DNA of 64,000 nucleotides from Yoonia vestfoldensis DSM 16212 (GTDB taxonomy: Bacteria > Pseudomonadota > Alphaproteobacteria > Rhodobacterales > Rhodobacteraceae). The stretch covers positions 62,001 to 126,000 of the forward strand of contig NZ_KB907982.1 in assembly GCF_000382265.1 (NCBI RefSeq). The letters are read 5' to 3'. Position 1 is the first letter of the stretch. Every line of letters starts with the position of its first letter. Made by a program: the position numbers and the translations under genes. Below are positions 26,069 through 35,007 of the stretch, in pieces. The notes under the pieces are model-generated. The model searched no databases. It saw only the letters and a program-made list of their open reading frames with translations, and was not told the DNA's origin.

Positions 26069-27147
26069 GCGATGATGAAGAAGGCGCTGACAAACCGTTC
26101 GAACCAAGCCAGAAAAAACTGGACGACGCCCGTGCCAAAGGCGAATTTGCAAAATCCGTCGATCTGACGGCAGCTGCGGGGTACGGCGGTTTCTTTCTGG
26201 TCTGCCTGTCGATCGGTCAGGTCACGCTTGTGGCGCTGGGCGATTCGATGCTCGTTATGCTGGAACAATCCACGGAAACCGCGGCATTGGTCTTTGACGG
26301 ATCAGGTACAGCGATCATCGGGGGCATCATCTGGTCGGCAGCGGCCCCCGTGTTGCCGTGGTTCGCGGTGCCCGCGGTGCTGGCGTTGCTGATGGTCGTT
26401 GCGCAGCGCGCACTGGTTTTTACCCCGTCCAAGATCGCGCCCAAGCTTAGTCGAATTTCGCCTTTGGCCGGCATCAAGAACAAGTTCGGGCGTCTGGGGT
26501 TGTTCGAGTTTTTCAAGAGCATGGTCAAGCTGATCATCTACACGGTGATCATGGGTGCGTTTCTCTATGCGCAGATCGACGTGATCATCGGATCGGTCCA
26601 TTTGCCGTCTGCCTTGGTCATGGCGACGTTGGGCGACATGGTGGTTCTGCTGGTCGGGATCGTCTGTGTTGTCGCGCTGCTGATGGGGGGAATCGACTAT
26701 CTGTGGCAGGCGGGCGAACACCTGCGCAAGAACAGGATGAGCCGCAAGGAAATGATGGATGAGCTCAAGCAATCCGAAGGCGATCCGATGATGAAGCAGC
26801 AGCGCCGCATGCGGGGTCAGGAAATCGCGATGAACAAAATGCTGGCGGATGTCCCCCAAGCCGACGTCGTCATCGTGAATCCGACCCATTATGCTGTCGC
26901 CCTGCGATGGGATCGACAGGCAGCCTCCGCGCCGGTCTGTGTGGCAAAAGGTGTGGACGAAATCGCCGCGCGGATCAGGGAATTGGCGCACGAGCATGCA
27001 GTACCCGTCCATTCCGACCCGCCGACCGCGCGGGCACTGCATGCCGCTGTCGCAATCGGCCAGGAAATCGCACCCGATCATTATCAAGCGGTTGCTGCCG
27101 CGATCCGATTTGCCGAGGCTATCCGTCAGAAGGCGCGTAAGCGGTGA
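26065..27147 (+). CDS. flhB: Flagellar export switch protein FlhB
   Basis: 360 residues. The N-terminal KPFEPSQKKLDDARAKGEFA and four membrane helices are canonical. Residues 272-275 are NPTH, the self-cleaving motif that switches export from hook to filament substrates, followed by YAVALRWD. A Lys/Arg-rich linker (MSRKEMMDELKQSEGDPMMK) connects the membrane part and the cleavage domain. The substrate-specificity partner FliK is at 37.9 kb. It overlaps the next small gene by 4 bases. Confidence 0.95.
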   Translation: MSDDEEGADKPFEPSQKKLDDARAKGEFAKSVDLTAAAGYGGFFLVCLSIGQVTLVALGDSMLVMLEQSTETAALVFDGSGTAIIGGIIWSAAAPVLPWFAVPAVLALLMVVAQRALVFTPSKIAPKLSRISPLAGIKNKFGRLGLFEFFKSMVKLIIYTVIMGAFLYAQIDVIIGSVHLPSALVMATLGDMVVLLVGIVCVVALLMGGIDYLWQAGEHLRKNRMSRKEMMDELKQSEGDPMMKQQRRMRGQEIAMNKMLADVPQADVVIVNPTHYAVALRWDRQAASAPVCVAKGVDEIAARIRELAHEHAVPVHSDPPTARALHAAVAIGQEIAPDHYQAVAAAIRFAEAIRQKARKR

Positions 27148-27533
27148 CCCGACGTCTTGGCAGGATCACCGACCTGCAAAATCTCACAGATCTTGCGCTG
27201 CGGGCGGCGCAGGCCGATTTGGCCGCGCTCAAGGCCAAAGAAGCGGATTTGCGCCAGAACCTGATTGCTTTGTCGGGGCAAAAGACCCGTGATCCGCGGC
27301 CCTTGCATGACCCGGCGCTGGTCGCAGGGGCAGATTTGCGGTGGCAGCGTTGGGTGGATCAGCGCCGTGCCGCGATCAATGCCGAGCTGGCACAAGTCAT
27401 GGCGCTGATCGACAACAGCCAGCGGCGCTTGCGTGGCCTGTTCGGTCGGGATCAAGCCGCCCGCGCACTGGCCGACCAGGTGCGGAAGGACCGTATGCGG
27501 CTGATGCGGCGCGCCACAGACTACGAATCCTGA
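27144..27533 (+). CDS. FliJ-like coiled-coil flagellar protein
   Basis: 129 residues, soluble and mostly helical, with Arg/Gln/Ala-rich heptads (LRAAQADLAALKAKEADLRQ; QRRLRGLFGRDQAARALADQ). Size, charge and helical hairpin layout resemble FliJ, the stalk of the export ATPase, but FliJ sequences diverge greatly and no specific motif is decisive. It is translationally coupled to flhB (ATGA). Its last 13 bases overlap the end of the convergent FliL-like gene. Confidence 0.6.
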   Translation: MTRRLGRITDLQNLTDLALRAAQADLAALKAKEADLRQNLIALSGQKTRDPRPLHDPALVAGADLRWQRWVDQRRAAINAELAQVMALIDNSQRRLRGLFGRDQAARALADQVRKDRMRLMRRATDYES

Positions 27534-28021
27534 CGGACGATATCCATGATCAGCACATCGGTGACGTCATCGCCGATCACGCTGCGGGCTGTCTGTAGCA
27601 ATTCGTTCCGCAAAGCCCGCATATTGGTGCCTTCGGTGAAGTTACCGGAAAACCCGCCGATATTGGCATGGTCGAACATGTCCTGCAAAAGCCCGTCGCG
27701 GAGTTTCGGTTCGGCCGCAAAGACGTTCGCGATACTGCCTGGAACGACCTCAAGGTTCAGCGACAAGACCACCATCGCCGCGACGCGGCCATTCTCTACG
27801 ACCGGAATGACGAACTGGTTGTTCAACCGGGCATATTCGCGTGCCGGTCCGATGTCCGGTTCGGCCGCTGCGGTGGCGGCGTGGCCTTCCGAAATGTCAC
27901 CGCAAGGCCCTGTTTCCTGCAGGGCAAGGTCCTTTTCATCGGGCTGCAACATCAGGCCGGCGCCGATACCAGCCCCGGTACCGACGAGGGTCAGGATCGC
28001 CGGAATAAGAATGGCTTTCAT
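27521..28021 (-). CDS. Second FliL-like protein
   Basis: 166 residues. An N-terminal hydrophobic segment (ILIPAILTLVGTGAGIGAGL) is followed by a periplasmic domain ending DDVTDVLIMDIVRQDS, parallel to the FliL ending of the gene at 18538. VAAMVVLSLNLEVVPGSIAN also matches the FliL fold. It is the last gene of the block that begins with flgB, directly after flgH (9-base gap). It is probably a paralogous stator or basal-body accessory rather than a duplicate, since identity with the first FliL looks low. Confidence 0.75.
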   Translation of the reverse strand: MKAILIPAILTLVGTGAGIGAGLMLQPDEKDLALQETGPCGDISEGHAATAAAEPDIGPAREYARLNNQFVIPVVENGRVAAMVVLSLNLEVVPGSIANVFAAEPKLRDGLLQDMFDHANIGGFSGNFTEGTNMRALRNELLQTARSVIGDDVTDVLIMDIVRQDS

Positions 28022-28030
28022 GGTGTCTCC

Positions 28031-28753
28031 TTAAAACGGTAGCAATCTTTCAAGTGTCTGCTGGCCGTATCTGGGTTGCTGCATGTCGGTGATCTGGCCG
28101 CGACCGCCATATGAAATCCGCGCCGAGGCGATCTTGTCATAGGTGATCTCGTTCTGGCGGCTGATGTCCGCTGGCCTGACAAAACCGGTGACGATCAATT
28201 CGCGCAATTCGTAATTTACGCGAACCTCTTGTTGTCCGACGATGGCCAGGACGCCATTGGGCAGCACATCCGTCACGGTCACGGCGACGCGCAGGGTCAA
28301 TTGTTCGTTGCGGCGCACGGTCCCGTTGCCGGTTGCGTTGCTTTGCGAATTCAGATCCACAAGCGACCCGAACGTGGCGCCGTCCGGCAAACGCGGCCCA
28401 AGTCGCTGTGGGATGCCCAAAAGTTGCGGCACGCCTGCCTGCTGCGACGCCGACCGGGACCGGTTGGAGGTATTGGTGATCGATGCGCTGTCGTCGATCT
28501 CGATCACGACGGTCATGATGTCGCCGCGCTGGCGGGCCCGGTTGTCGCCCAGCAATGATCCGCGCTCTCCGGTCCACAAGGATGCCTGCGGTGACGGACC
28601 GAGCTGGGTGGTCGACACGATCTCGGGCATGCCCGGATTGATCATCGCATCGCGTTCCGAGTTGAACTGCTGCGGTGTGAAAGGCGGCGGCGCACCGATC
28701 GGCGTGGTGCTGCACCCAGCAAGGCACACAAGCAACACAAAAGCAGGGCGCAT
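28031..28753 (-). CDS. flgH: Flagellar L-ring lipoprotein FlgH
   Basis: 240 residues from the ATG preceded by AAAGGA 6 bases upstream; the ATG at 28771 overlapping flgA is the alternative. The signal peptide ends in the lipobox LAGC with Cys14. The body has SLWTGERGSLLGDNRARQRG, DIMTVVIEIDDSASI and ISRQNEITYDKIASARISYG, all FlgH landmarks. It forms the outer-membrane bushing. It lies between flgA and the FliL-like gene. Confidence 0.93.
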   Translation of the reverse strand: MRPAFVLLVCLAGCSTTPIGAPPPFTPQQFNSERDAMINPGMPEIVSTTQLGPSPQASLWTGERGSLLGDNRARQRGDIMTVVIEIDDSASITNTSNRSRSASQQAGVPQLLGIPQRLGPRLPDGATFGSLVDLNSQSNATGNGTVRRNEQLTLRVAVTVTDVLPNGVLAIVGQQEVRVNYELRELIVTGFVRPADISRQNEITYDKIASARISYGGRGQITDMQQPRYGQQTLERLLPF

Positions 28754-28767
28754 ACGATGTCCTTTCA

Positions 28768-29184
28768 TCATTGCGACACATATCCCGCACCATCGAGGCC
28801 GATCCGCGCAGTGACCGTCGCGCGCGAGGTCAGGTTCATGACGCGGATCAGGTCGCCCGGCCCGCCCCGGCCAAGCGCGCGGCCATCGGTCGAAATTGAC
28901 AATCCGTCGTGTTGATAGGTCAGGATGATGATCTGGTTGCGTTCCACGACTGCGGGAAAACCGACATCACCCTGACGGATCGGGCGTCCGGCATAAAGCG
29001 CGACGCGGGTTTCCATGCCAATGATGCTTGTTGGGTCTGACACGCTTCCGGGGATGACCTGGTTGGAGGCCACCAGATCCTCGGCGGTGATAATGGATTG
29101 GGCGGGAATGGTGCGCGCGGCCAGCAACGTCTCGGCCGTTGCTGGCCCCGAAATCAGCGCCATGATCAGGATGTACGGCCTCAT
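28768..29184 (-). CDS. flgA: Flagellar P-ring assembly chaperone FlgA
   Basis: 138 residues with a signal peptide (MRPYILIMALISGPATA). The SAF-domain features are visible: LLAARTIPAQSIITAEDLVA, IGMETRVALYAGRPIRQGDV and the C-terminal GDLIRVMNLTSRATVTARIG. It is a periplasmic chaperone for FlgI. It is shorter than enteric FlgA because it lacks the N-terminal extra domain, as is usual in alphaproteobacteria. The start overlaps the flgG stop by 4 bases. Confidence 0.92.
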   Translation of the reverse strand: MRPYILIMALISGPATAETLLAARTIPAQSIITAEDLVASNQVIPGSVSDPTSIIGMETRVALYAGRPIRQGDVGFPAVVERNQIIILTYQHDGLSISTDGRALGRGGPGDLIRVMNLTSRATVTARIGLDGAGYVSQ

Positions 29185-29966
29185 CGCAGTTGGACCATGG
29201 ACCCGAGCATCTGGTCGGCGGCGGATATCACCTTGGAGTTGAGTTCGTAGCCCCGCTGCGCCTCGATCAGATCGGTGATTTCACGCACCGGATCGACGGA
29301 GCTGTTTTCAAGATAGCCCTGTCGTAGCGCGCCCAACCCATCCTCGCCGGGGGTGCCCACCGCGGACGGACCGGATGCCGGGGTTTCAAGAAACAGGTTC
29401 GATCCGATCGCCTCCAATCCTTTTGGGTTGGTAAAGCCGGCCAGCGTGAATTGCCCCAACAATTGGGGTTCGATCTGGTCGTCGAAAAAGCCGTAGACCT
29501 CGCCTTCGGCGTTGATCGCAACCGACCGCGTGTCGCGGGGAACCGTGATGTCGGGCACAACGGGGTAGCCGTCGGATGTGACGATCAGGCCATCGCCGGT
29601 CAACTTCAGCCCGCCATCCCTGGTAAAGGCGGCCTGACCGTTCGGCAACGTCACCTCAAGATACCCGTCACCTTCGATGGCAAGGTCCAGATCGCCGCCG
29701 GTCGCGCCGAGGGCGCCTTGACTTAGCATCACGGTCACCGCGCTTGCCCGGACGCCAAGGCCAAGCTGCACGCCGGTCGGCACGGCGGTTCCGTCCGAGG
29801 CGTTGATCGTGCCAGGCCGGACAAGTTGCTGATAATGCAGATCGGCGAATTCCGCGCGGCGGGCGTTGTAGCCCGTCGTGTTCATGTTGGCGAGGTTGTT
29901 GGAAATCACCTCGACCCGCATTTGCTGGGCCGTCATGCCCGCAGCGGCAATTTTCAAGGCACGCAT
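29181..29966 (-). CDS. flgG: Flagellar distal rod protein FlgG
   Basis: 261 residues, the length expected for FlgG. The N-terminus MRALKIAAAGMTAQQMRVEV and SNNLANMNTTGYNARRAEF carries the rod signature. ALRQGYLENSSVDPVREITD and LIEAQRGYELNSKVISAADQ are the characteristic FlgG C-terminus. It begins 12 bases after flgF ends. Confidence 0.96.
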   Translation of the reverse strand: MRALKIAAAGMTAQQMRVEVISNNLANMNTTGYNARRAEFADLHYQQLVRPGTINASDGTAVPTGVQLGLGVRASAVTVMLSQGALGATGGDLDLAIEGDGYLEVTLPNGQAAFTRDGGLKLTGDGLIVTSDGYPVVPDITVPRDTRSVAINAEGEVYGFFDDQIEPQLLGQFTLAGFTNPKGLEAIGSNLFLETPASGPSAVGTPGEDGLGALRQGYLENSSVDPVREITDLIEAQRGYELNSKVISAADQMLGSMVQLR

Positions 29967-29978
29967 GTCTTTTCTCCT

Positions 29979-30695
29979 TTACGACCGGATCGCTTCGATC
30001 ACGCTACGAATGCGGTCATGTTCTTTTTCCAGAAAGCTTTGACCCAGCTCATAGGCGCGCTGGACTTCGATCATGCGGCTGATCTGCTGGATCGGATTGA
30101 CGTTCGCGCTTTCCAGAAACCCTTGCAGGATGCGCCCATCCGGTGCGGCGTCGATCCCGCCACGGGGATCGAACAGAGTCCCGCTTTCGCGGATCATCTG
30201 GTTGGGATCCGCGGGCGTGAACAGACCGATCTGCCCGATGGGCGCCCCATCGGCGCTGATCGTGCCATCCGCGCCGATCCCGATGGGCCCCGCACCGACA
30301 GGCACGAAAACCGGTGCGCCCCCTGCATCAAGCACCTGATATCCGTCCGCGGTAACCAGATCGCCAAGCTCATTCGGGCCAAAGACGCCGGACCGCGTCA
30401 GGCGCTGCCCTTGCGGTGTCTCGATCAGGAAAAACCCATCCCCTTCGATCGCAAGATCAAAGGTGCCGCCTGTCTGCGCAAGGCTTCCTTGGGTCATGAC
30501 AGTATCCCGAACCCGCGCTGTCGCCATCGACAGCGATTCGTTACCGGGACCCAGCGCCGTGATGTATTCCGAAAACAGGATGCCCTCTGCGCGGTACCCG
30601 GTGGTCGAGGCATTGGCGATATTGTTCGCAATGACCTGCATTTCCTGCAAAAGACCAGATTGCCGGGTCAGCGTTGTATACGTCGCATTGTCCAT
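29979..30695 (-). CDS. flgF: Flagellar proximal rod protein FlgF
   Basis: 238 residues from the ATG two bases after the fliQ stop; the frame can be read to 31013 through fliQ, but that part is out of frame with any family. The start MDNATYTTLTRQSGLLQEMQ and ANNIANASTTGYRAEGILF is the FlgF form of the rod signature. The C-terminus VNPIQQISRMIEVQRAYELG is intact. Confidence 0.93.
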   Translation of the reverse strand: MDNATYTTLTRQSGLLQEMQVIANNIANASTTGYRAEGILFSEYITALGPGNESLSMATARVRDTVMTQGSLAQTGGTFDLAIEGDGFFLIETPQGQRLTRSGVFGPNELGDLVTADGYQVLDAGGAPVFVPVGAGPIGIGADGTISADGAPIGQIGLFTPADPNQMIRESGTLFDPRGGIDAAPDGRILQGFLESANVNPIQQISRMIEVQRAYELGQSFLEKEHDRIRSVIEAIRS

Positions 30696-30697
30696 GC

Positions 30698-30964
30698 CTA
30701 GCCTCCGGCAATGATCGGGATGAGCGTATTCTTGAACAGGTCGACAAGGGTCTCGGACATGAACGCCATGGTGATCCAGAAAATCCCGATGATCGCGGCC
30801 AGTTTCGGGACGAAGGTCAGCGTCATTTCCTGCACCGATGTCAGCGCCTGGAACAGGCCAACAACCAGCCCGGCCGCCAAAGCGACGGTCAGAATGGGGA
30901 TAGAGATCACGAAGGCGACCCAAAGTCCCTGACGCAGGGTGTCGTAAAACAATGCCTCTGACAT
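30698..30964 (-). CDS. fliQ: Flagellar export gate protein FliQ
   Basis: 88 residues with two membrane helices (about 14-38 and 50-72). LWVAFVISIPILTVALAAGL and FQALTSVQEMTLTFVPKLAA are the FliQ/SpaQ signature. It joins FliP and FliR in the export gate. It overlaps the fliE stop by one base. Confidence 0.95.
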   Translation of the reverse strand: MSEALFYDTLRQGLWVAFVISIPILTVALAAGLVVGLFQALTSVQEMTLTFVPKLAAIIGIFWITMAFMSETLVDLFKNTLIPIIAGG

Positions 30965-31245
30965 TATACCGGCATCCGCAGGATTTCCTGATACGCCTCG
31001 ACCACGCGGTCACGGACCGTCACTGCCGTCTGCACCGCCAATTCGGTCTGGGCCAAGGCCTGCACAAGGGCATGTGGGTCGGCCCCGCTGGTCATGGACT
31101 GCATTGCGATGGTTTCGCCGGCCCGCAATGTGGCCATGAAATCCTGCGCAACGCTTGCGAAAGCCGCGCCCGATGACCCTGGATCCGGCGCCATTGCGGA
31201 TTTGCTGGCGGCGTAATTCTGGGCAACAAGTGCGCTGAGTTCCAT
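30964..31245 (-). CDS. fliE: Flagellar hook-basal body protein FliE
   Basis: 93 residues. The C-terminal part DPHALVQALAQTELAVQTAV followed by TVRDRVVEAYQEILRMPV is the FliE signature. It links the MS-ring to the proximal rod. It sits between flgC (11-base gap) and fliQ, the common flgB-flgC-fliE order. Confidence 0.93.
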   Translation of the reverse strand: MELSALVAQNYAASKSAMAPDPGSSGAAFASVAQDFMATLRAGETIAMQSMTSGADPHALVQALAQTELAVQTAVTVRDRVVEAYQEILRMPV

Positions 31246-31256
31246 TCTGAATCTCC

Positions 31257-31649
31257 TTATTTCCGAAGAAGGTCCATCAAGGCCGAGGACATCTGCCTGA
31301 CCTGATCGAACATCTTGAGGTTGGCTTCATAGCTGCGCTGCGCCTCTCGTGCGTCGGCGATTTCCAGCAGCAGGTTGACATTGGACCCTTGGTAATAGCC
31401 GCTACCGTCGGCCAACGGATGTGCCGGATCGTAGATCCGCGCGAGGTCGGTCTGGTCCAGGCGCATGGGGCCCGTTGTCACCGATCCGGTGCGCTGCCCT
31501 TGGGTGACCTGTTCCTCGAACGAAACGATCTTGCGACGAAAACCGGGTGTATCGGTGTTCGCGATGTTTTCGGACACATGCCGTAAACGGTTTGCTTGGG
31601 CTTTCATGCCGCTGGTCGCAACGGACATGGCATCTGAGAAATCGTTCAT
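31257..31649 (-). CDS. flgC: Flagellar proximal rod protein FlgC
   Basis: 130 residues from the ATG giving MNDFSDAMSVATSGMKAQAN; a GTG nine bases upstream overlaps the flgB stop and is the alternative. RLRHVSENIANTDTPGFRRK is the FlgC rod signature. DAREAQRSYEANLKMFDQVR is the C-terminal helix. Confidence 0.94.
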   Translation of the reverse strand: MNDFSDAMSVATSGMKAQANRLRHVSENIANTDTPGFRRKIVSFEEQVTQGQRTGSVTTGPMRLDQTDLARIYDPAHPLADGSGYYQGSNVNLLLEIADAREAQRSYEANLKMFDQVRQMSSALMDLLRK

Positions 31650-31654
31650 GCGCG

Positions 31655-32038
31655 TCACCCCCGACCAAGCGTTGTGCGCAGAATCGTCATGCCATGCCGA
31701 TAGATGGCGAGCGCGCGGCTGTGTTCACGCGCGACCGCAACCGACGCCAACATTTCGTCTTCCAGTGACACGTTGTTGCCGTTCGGGGATGGTTCGCTGC
31801 GTCCCGCGACAGGGCGGGCGGCTATTGGCGTAACGTCAGGAGCCTGATGCCCGGGCCGTGTTTGGCGCAAGGTCGGTGCGGGATTACTGCCATACACGTC
31901 GCGGAACGGGGCGATCTCTTGCGCATGGTAACCCGGCGTGTCGGCATTCGCGATATTGCGCGTGACAACGGCCTGACGTGCCCCTGCATGACGGGCCATC
32001 GCGCCGGCGGTCTGGAACAGCTCCAGTGATTGATACAT
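31655..32038 (-). CDS. flgB: Flagellar proximal rod protein FlgB
   Basis: 127 residues from the ATG preceded by GAGGAGA; the frame is open to 32068 without features. MYQSLELFQTAGAMARHAGA and VTRNIANADTPGYHAQEIA show the FlgB signature. It is the first gene of the minus-strand rod/ring block and is divergent from fliI. Confidence 0.92.
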   Translation of the reverse strand: MYQSLELFQTAGAMARHAGARQAVVTRNIANADTPGYHAQEIAPFRDVYGSNPAPTLRQTRPGHQAPDVTPIAARPVAGRSEPSPNGNNVSLEDEMLASVAVAREHSRALAIYRHGMTILRTTLGRG

Positions 32039-32123
32039 CGAGGATTCTCCTCTGCTGGTTTCAATCATTGATTAAGGGCGATTCCTTAAGAACAGGTGTG
32101 CAGTTCATCCAAAGGAAGCCTTC

Positions 32124-33485
32124 ATGTCACATTATCTGCTTGATCAGGTCCGCAATGCGGTCGGCCGGCTTGATCCGGTCCATGCCGGTGGCCGTGTTTG
32201 TGGTGTCGCGGGTGGGACTGTCCAGATCGGCGCCCTGCCGTCGCATGTTCAGATCGGCGATCGTGTCCGCATTCTCGCACGACCAATCAATCTGTCGGGG
32301 GAAATCGTGCGGCTTGATCTTGGATCCGCGCATGTGCTGGCCGATGGCGCGGTCGATGGCGTGTCGATCGGTGACCGCGTGATCATTGATCCTCCGGTGG
32401 CTTTCGCGCCGGATGATAGCTGGATCGGGCGCGTGATCGACCCGGACGGCAACCCGCTGGATGCGCGCAGCTTGCTGCCGGGGCCGCTGCCGCGGTCGTT
32501 GCGATCCGCGCCGCCTGCACCGCATCATCGCCGGGGCTTGGGTGTCCGTCTGGAAACGGATCTCGCGGTTTTCAACACGCTCTTGCCTATCGTTCAGGGC
32601 CAGCGGATCGGCCTGTTCGCCGGGTCTGGCGTTGGCAAATCCACGCTTTTGGGCGATCTGGTGCGCGGCAATTCGGCGGATGTCATCGTGATCGGGCTGG
32701 TTGGTGAACGGGGGCGCGAATTGCGGCATTTTGTCGATGACGTACTCGGCTCCGAAGGCATGGCGAAATCGGTTATTGTGGCGGCCACGTCGGACCGCGC
32801 CCCGCAGGTCCGGCGTCGCTGCGCATGGGCCGCGATGACATTGGCAGAGCATTTTCGCGATGCCGGCAAACAGGTTCTGCTGATCATCGATTCGGTGACG
32901 CGGTTCTGCGAAGCCCATCGTGAGGTCGCGGTCGCCGCAGGCGAACCCGCCAATTTGCGCGGCTATCCTGTTTCGACCGGCGCCGCGATAGCGGGCCTTT
33001 GCGAACGCGCGGGTCCCGGTGCCGGCGACATGGGCGACATCACGGCTGTCTTTTCGGTTCTGGTCGCGGGGTCGGATATGGATGAACCCGTCGCCGATAT
33101 GTTGCGCGGTGTACTTGACGGGCATGTCGTGATGGATCGGGAAATTGCCGAACGTGGCCGTTTTCCGGCTATTGATGTGCTGCGGTCGGTGTCCCGTGCT
33201 TTGCCTGCGGCAGCAACGCCCCAGGAAAACAGCATGATTGCGCAGGCGCGGTCACATCTGGCGGTCTATGAAAAATCGGCGCTGATGATCCAGGCAGGCC
33301 TTTACGCACCGGGTTCGGACAAATCGATTGATGCTGCAATTGCCTGCTATCCAGCCTTGGACAGTTTTCTTACAATCAAGGACGGCCGCGGAACGCTGGC
33401 CCATTTCGCAAAACTGCGCCAGGCGATGGCGGGCAATGGCGGTGAAATGAAGACAACATTTGGTGACGTCGGCAAGCGTGCTTGA
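32124..33485 (+). CDS. fliI: Flagellar export ATPase FliI
   Basis: 453 residues, F1-beta-like ATPase that powers or primes flagellar export. The Walker A motif is GSGVGKST, followed by VIGLVGERGRELRHFVDDVL. The Walker B region is QVLLIIDSVTRFCEAHREVA, and ISTGAAIAGLCERAG-type sequence marks the switch region. It stands alone on the plus strand, apart from fliH at 16.3 kb. Confidence 0.96.
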   Translation: MSHYLLDQVRNAVGRLDPVHAGGRVCGVAGGTVQIGALPSHVQIGDRVRILARPINLSGEIVRLDLGSAHVLADGAVDGVSIGDRVIIDPPVAFAPDDSWIGRVIDPDGNPLDARSLLPGPLPRSLRSAPPAPHHRRGLGVRLETDLAVFNTLLPIVQGQRIGLFAGSGVGKSTLLGDLVRGNSADVIVIGLVGERGRELRHFVDDVLGSEGMAKSVIVAATSDRAPQVRRRCAWAAMTLAEHFRDAGKQVLLIIDSVTRFCEAHREVAVAAGEPANLRGYPVSTGAAIAGLCERAGPGAGDMGDITAVFSVLVAGSDMDEPVADMLRGVLDGHVVMDREIAERGRFPAIDVLRSVSRALPAAATPQENSMIAQARSHLAVYEKSALMIQAGLYAPGSDKSIDAAIACYPALDSFLTIKDGRGTLAHFAKLRQAMAGNGGEMKTTFGDVGKRA

Positions 33486-33639
33486 TCTAGCCCATCCGGA
33501 CGGACAACGTGTCGTAACCTGGGTGGGTGGATCCGCCCTGGTCTTGAAGCTGGGGGCGATCCGGTTGCTTTTCGACAGCGGCAGCAAAGATTACAATCTG
33601 CTGATTGCGACGCGGTCGGGTCGAAAAGAGCCTGCCTGA
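33478..33639 (+). CDS. Possible small ORF after fliI
   Basis: A 53-codon frame starts at a GTG overlapping the end of fliI by 8 bases and ends at TGA. The peptide begins MLDLAHPDGQRVVTWVGGSA and contains LVLKLGAIRLLFDSGSKDYN. No family is recognised and no separate ribosome-binding site is clear. It could be a coupled small protein or chance. Confidence 0.25.
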   Translation: MLDLAHPDGQRVVTWVGGSALVLKLGAIRLLFDSGSKDYNLLIATRSGRKEPA

Positions 33640-33793
33640 GGTTCTGACGCTTGCGAGTGCGCGAGATGGTTCCCGAGTCAGTAGCCGCGCTCCGACAGTT
33701 TCACCTCAGATCGTCGTTGTTGCGCTGTCACTGTGATGTGCAACGGCATGATTACCACGAACGATCCTGCGGCCATTGCGAAATGCGGCAGCC

Positions 33794-34609
33794 CTAGGCC
33801 AAGCGGCCCACCCGTGGCATCGACTGAAGCAGGCTCAGCGCAGCGGATGCGCCGGACAGTGCTGCAGATTGTGATGCTTCGGATCGGACCAGAAACATGC
33901 GTATAAGCTTTTCCTGCTGTGCCGGGTCCGAAAAATCAGCCATCGTCTGAGTCCCGAAGTTCGCCTGTGCCCGCGATTTGAAGATGTCTCGTTGCTTGTC
34001 GATATCGATGCTGGCAATGCTCGCGGGCAGGCCAAGCGCCGTTTCGAATACTTTGCGCAACGGCGTATTGCCCATCATTGAAAACCATTGTGCCCCATCG
34101 CTGGAGTTGCGTGAAACGATATCGGCGATGCCCGATTGCAGGTTCAAAGCCAGTCTCAGGTCGTTGTTCTGTACGCCGACCGCTCTTTCGAACTGGCGTT
34201 TTTCATACCTGGTCGTCATTTCCGAGGCAAAACCGGATAGAATCGTACGCGGAACAGGACGGTCCCCAAATCCGAAAGCGCGGCTGAATTCCGCATAGCG
34301 ATTATCAGCCAGGCGGTTTGCGAGGGCGTCGTCCTTGATCGTGCCATCCTCAAGCACTTTACGGATGAAAAACCTGTTGTTGATGTCGTCATCAAGGCCG
34401 AATGCGCCAAGGGCGACGGACAGAAGCCGCCGATCATTGACAAGGTCAGCTGCGCTGGTGACGTTGCCGATATTCTCGCGGAAGTAATCAGTCGCGCGTA
34501 CCACGGGTTGGCTTTTTGCAAAGGCCGCCTGTTGAGGTTCCAGCGTACGTTCAAGAAAACGCCAACCGACATATCCCGTCAGTGGAACAACCGGTTGGAA
34601 ACTCATCAT
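33794..34609 (-). CDS. DUF1217-family flagellar protein
   Basis: 271 residues, soluble. The pattern LVNDRRLLSVALGAFGLDDD, INNRFFIRKVLEDG and FGDRPVPRTILSGF resembles DUF1217 proteins found in alphaproteobacterial flagellar clusters. Their precise role is not known to me. It overlaps flbT by 4 bases and is the last gene of the flagellin block. Confidence 0.75.
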   Translation of the reverse strand: MMSFQPVVPLTGYVGWRFLERTLEPQQAAFAKSQPVVRATDYFRENIGNVTSAADLVNDRRLLSVALGAFGLDDDINNRFFIRKVLEDGTIKDDALANRLADNRYAEFSRAFGFGDRPVPRTILSGFASEMTTRYEKRQFERAVGVQNNDLRLALNLQSGIADIVSRNSSDGAQWFSMMGNTPLRKVFETALGLPASIASIDIDKQRDIFKSRAQANFGTQTMADFSDPAQQEKLIRMFLVRSEASQSAALSGASAALSLLQSMPRVGRLA

Positions 34610-35007
34610 GTAGACGCCGCAAGAAGCCGCGCTTCGCGTGGCAGCAAATTGCGGAGGGACTTCAAGGTCCGATAGAAATCGTTTTCGGTAACGGCAACGG
34701 TCGCTGCGGTCAGGCTGGCCCGGCTGTCGTCGTCACGCAAGGCTTGGCTCAATTGTTCGATGCCCAGCAACAACTGCCGCCTTGCGTCGACAGGGGTGGC
34801 GTCCCCGGACAGGGCAAGCTGTGCGATGTAACAGACTCGTCGCACCGGCGTATTGACCTCGTCAGGGCGGATGGCGTCGCGCAAACGCAGGATGTTCGCG
34901 TTTGGTGTCAATATCGACAAACGTGTGCGCCGATCGCCGTTTTCGATAACTGCGCCATTCACCAAAATCCGTTCGCGCGGGTTGAGTTTGAGAACGAGGC
35001 CCGACAT
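34606..35007 (-). CDS. flbT: Flagellin biosynthesis repressor FlbT
   Basis: 133 residues from the ATG that overlaps the flaF stop (TGATG). MSGLVLKLNPRERILVNGAV, DRRTRLSILTPNANILRLRD and VCYIAQLALSGDATPVDARR fit FlbT. In Caulobacter, FlbT binds the 5' untranslated region of flagellin mRNA and speeds its decay until the hook is complete. It is coupled to flaF, its usual neighbour. Confidence 0.92.
   Translation of the reverse strand: MSGLVLKLNPRERILVNGAVIENGDRRTRLSILTPNANILRLRDAIRPDEVNTPVRRVCYIAQLALSGDATPVDARRQLLLGIEQLSQALRDDDSRASLTAATVAVTENDFYRTLKSLRNLLPREARLLAAST

Noticed and set aside
31257..32068. Possible CtrA box from the TTAA motifs between flgB and fliI (around 32072-32092)
   Set aside because: The two TTAA halves are 10 bases apart, not 7, so the site does not fit the consensus.
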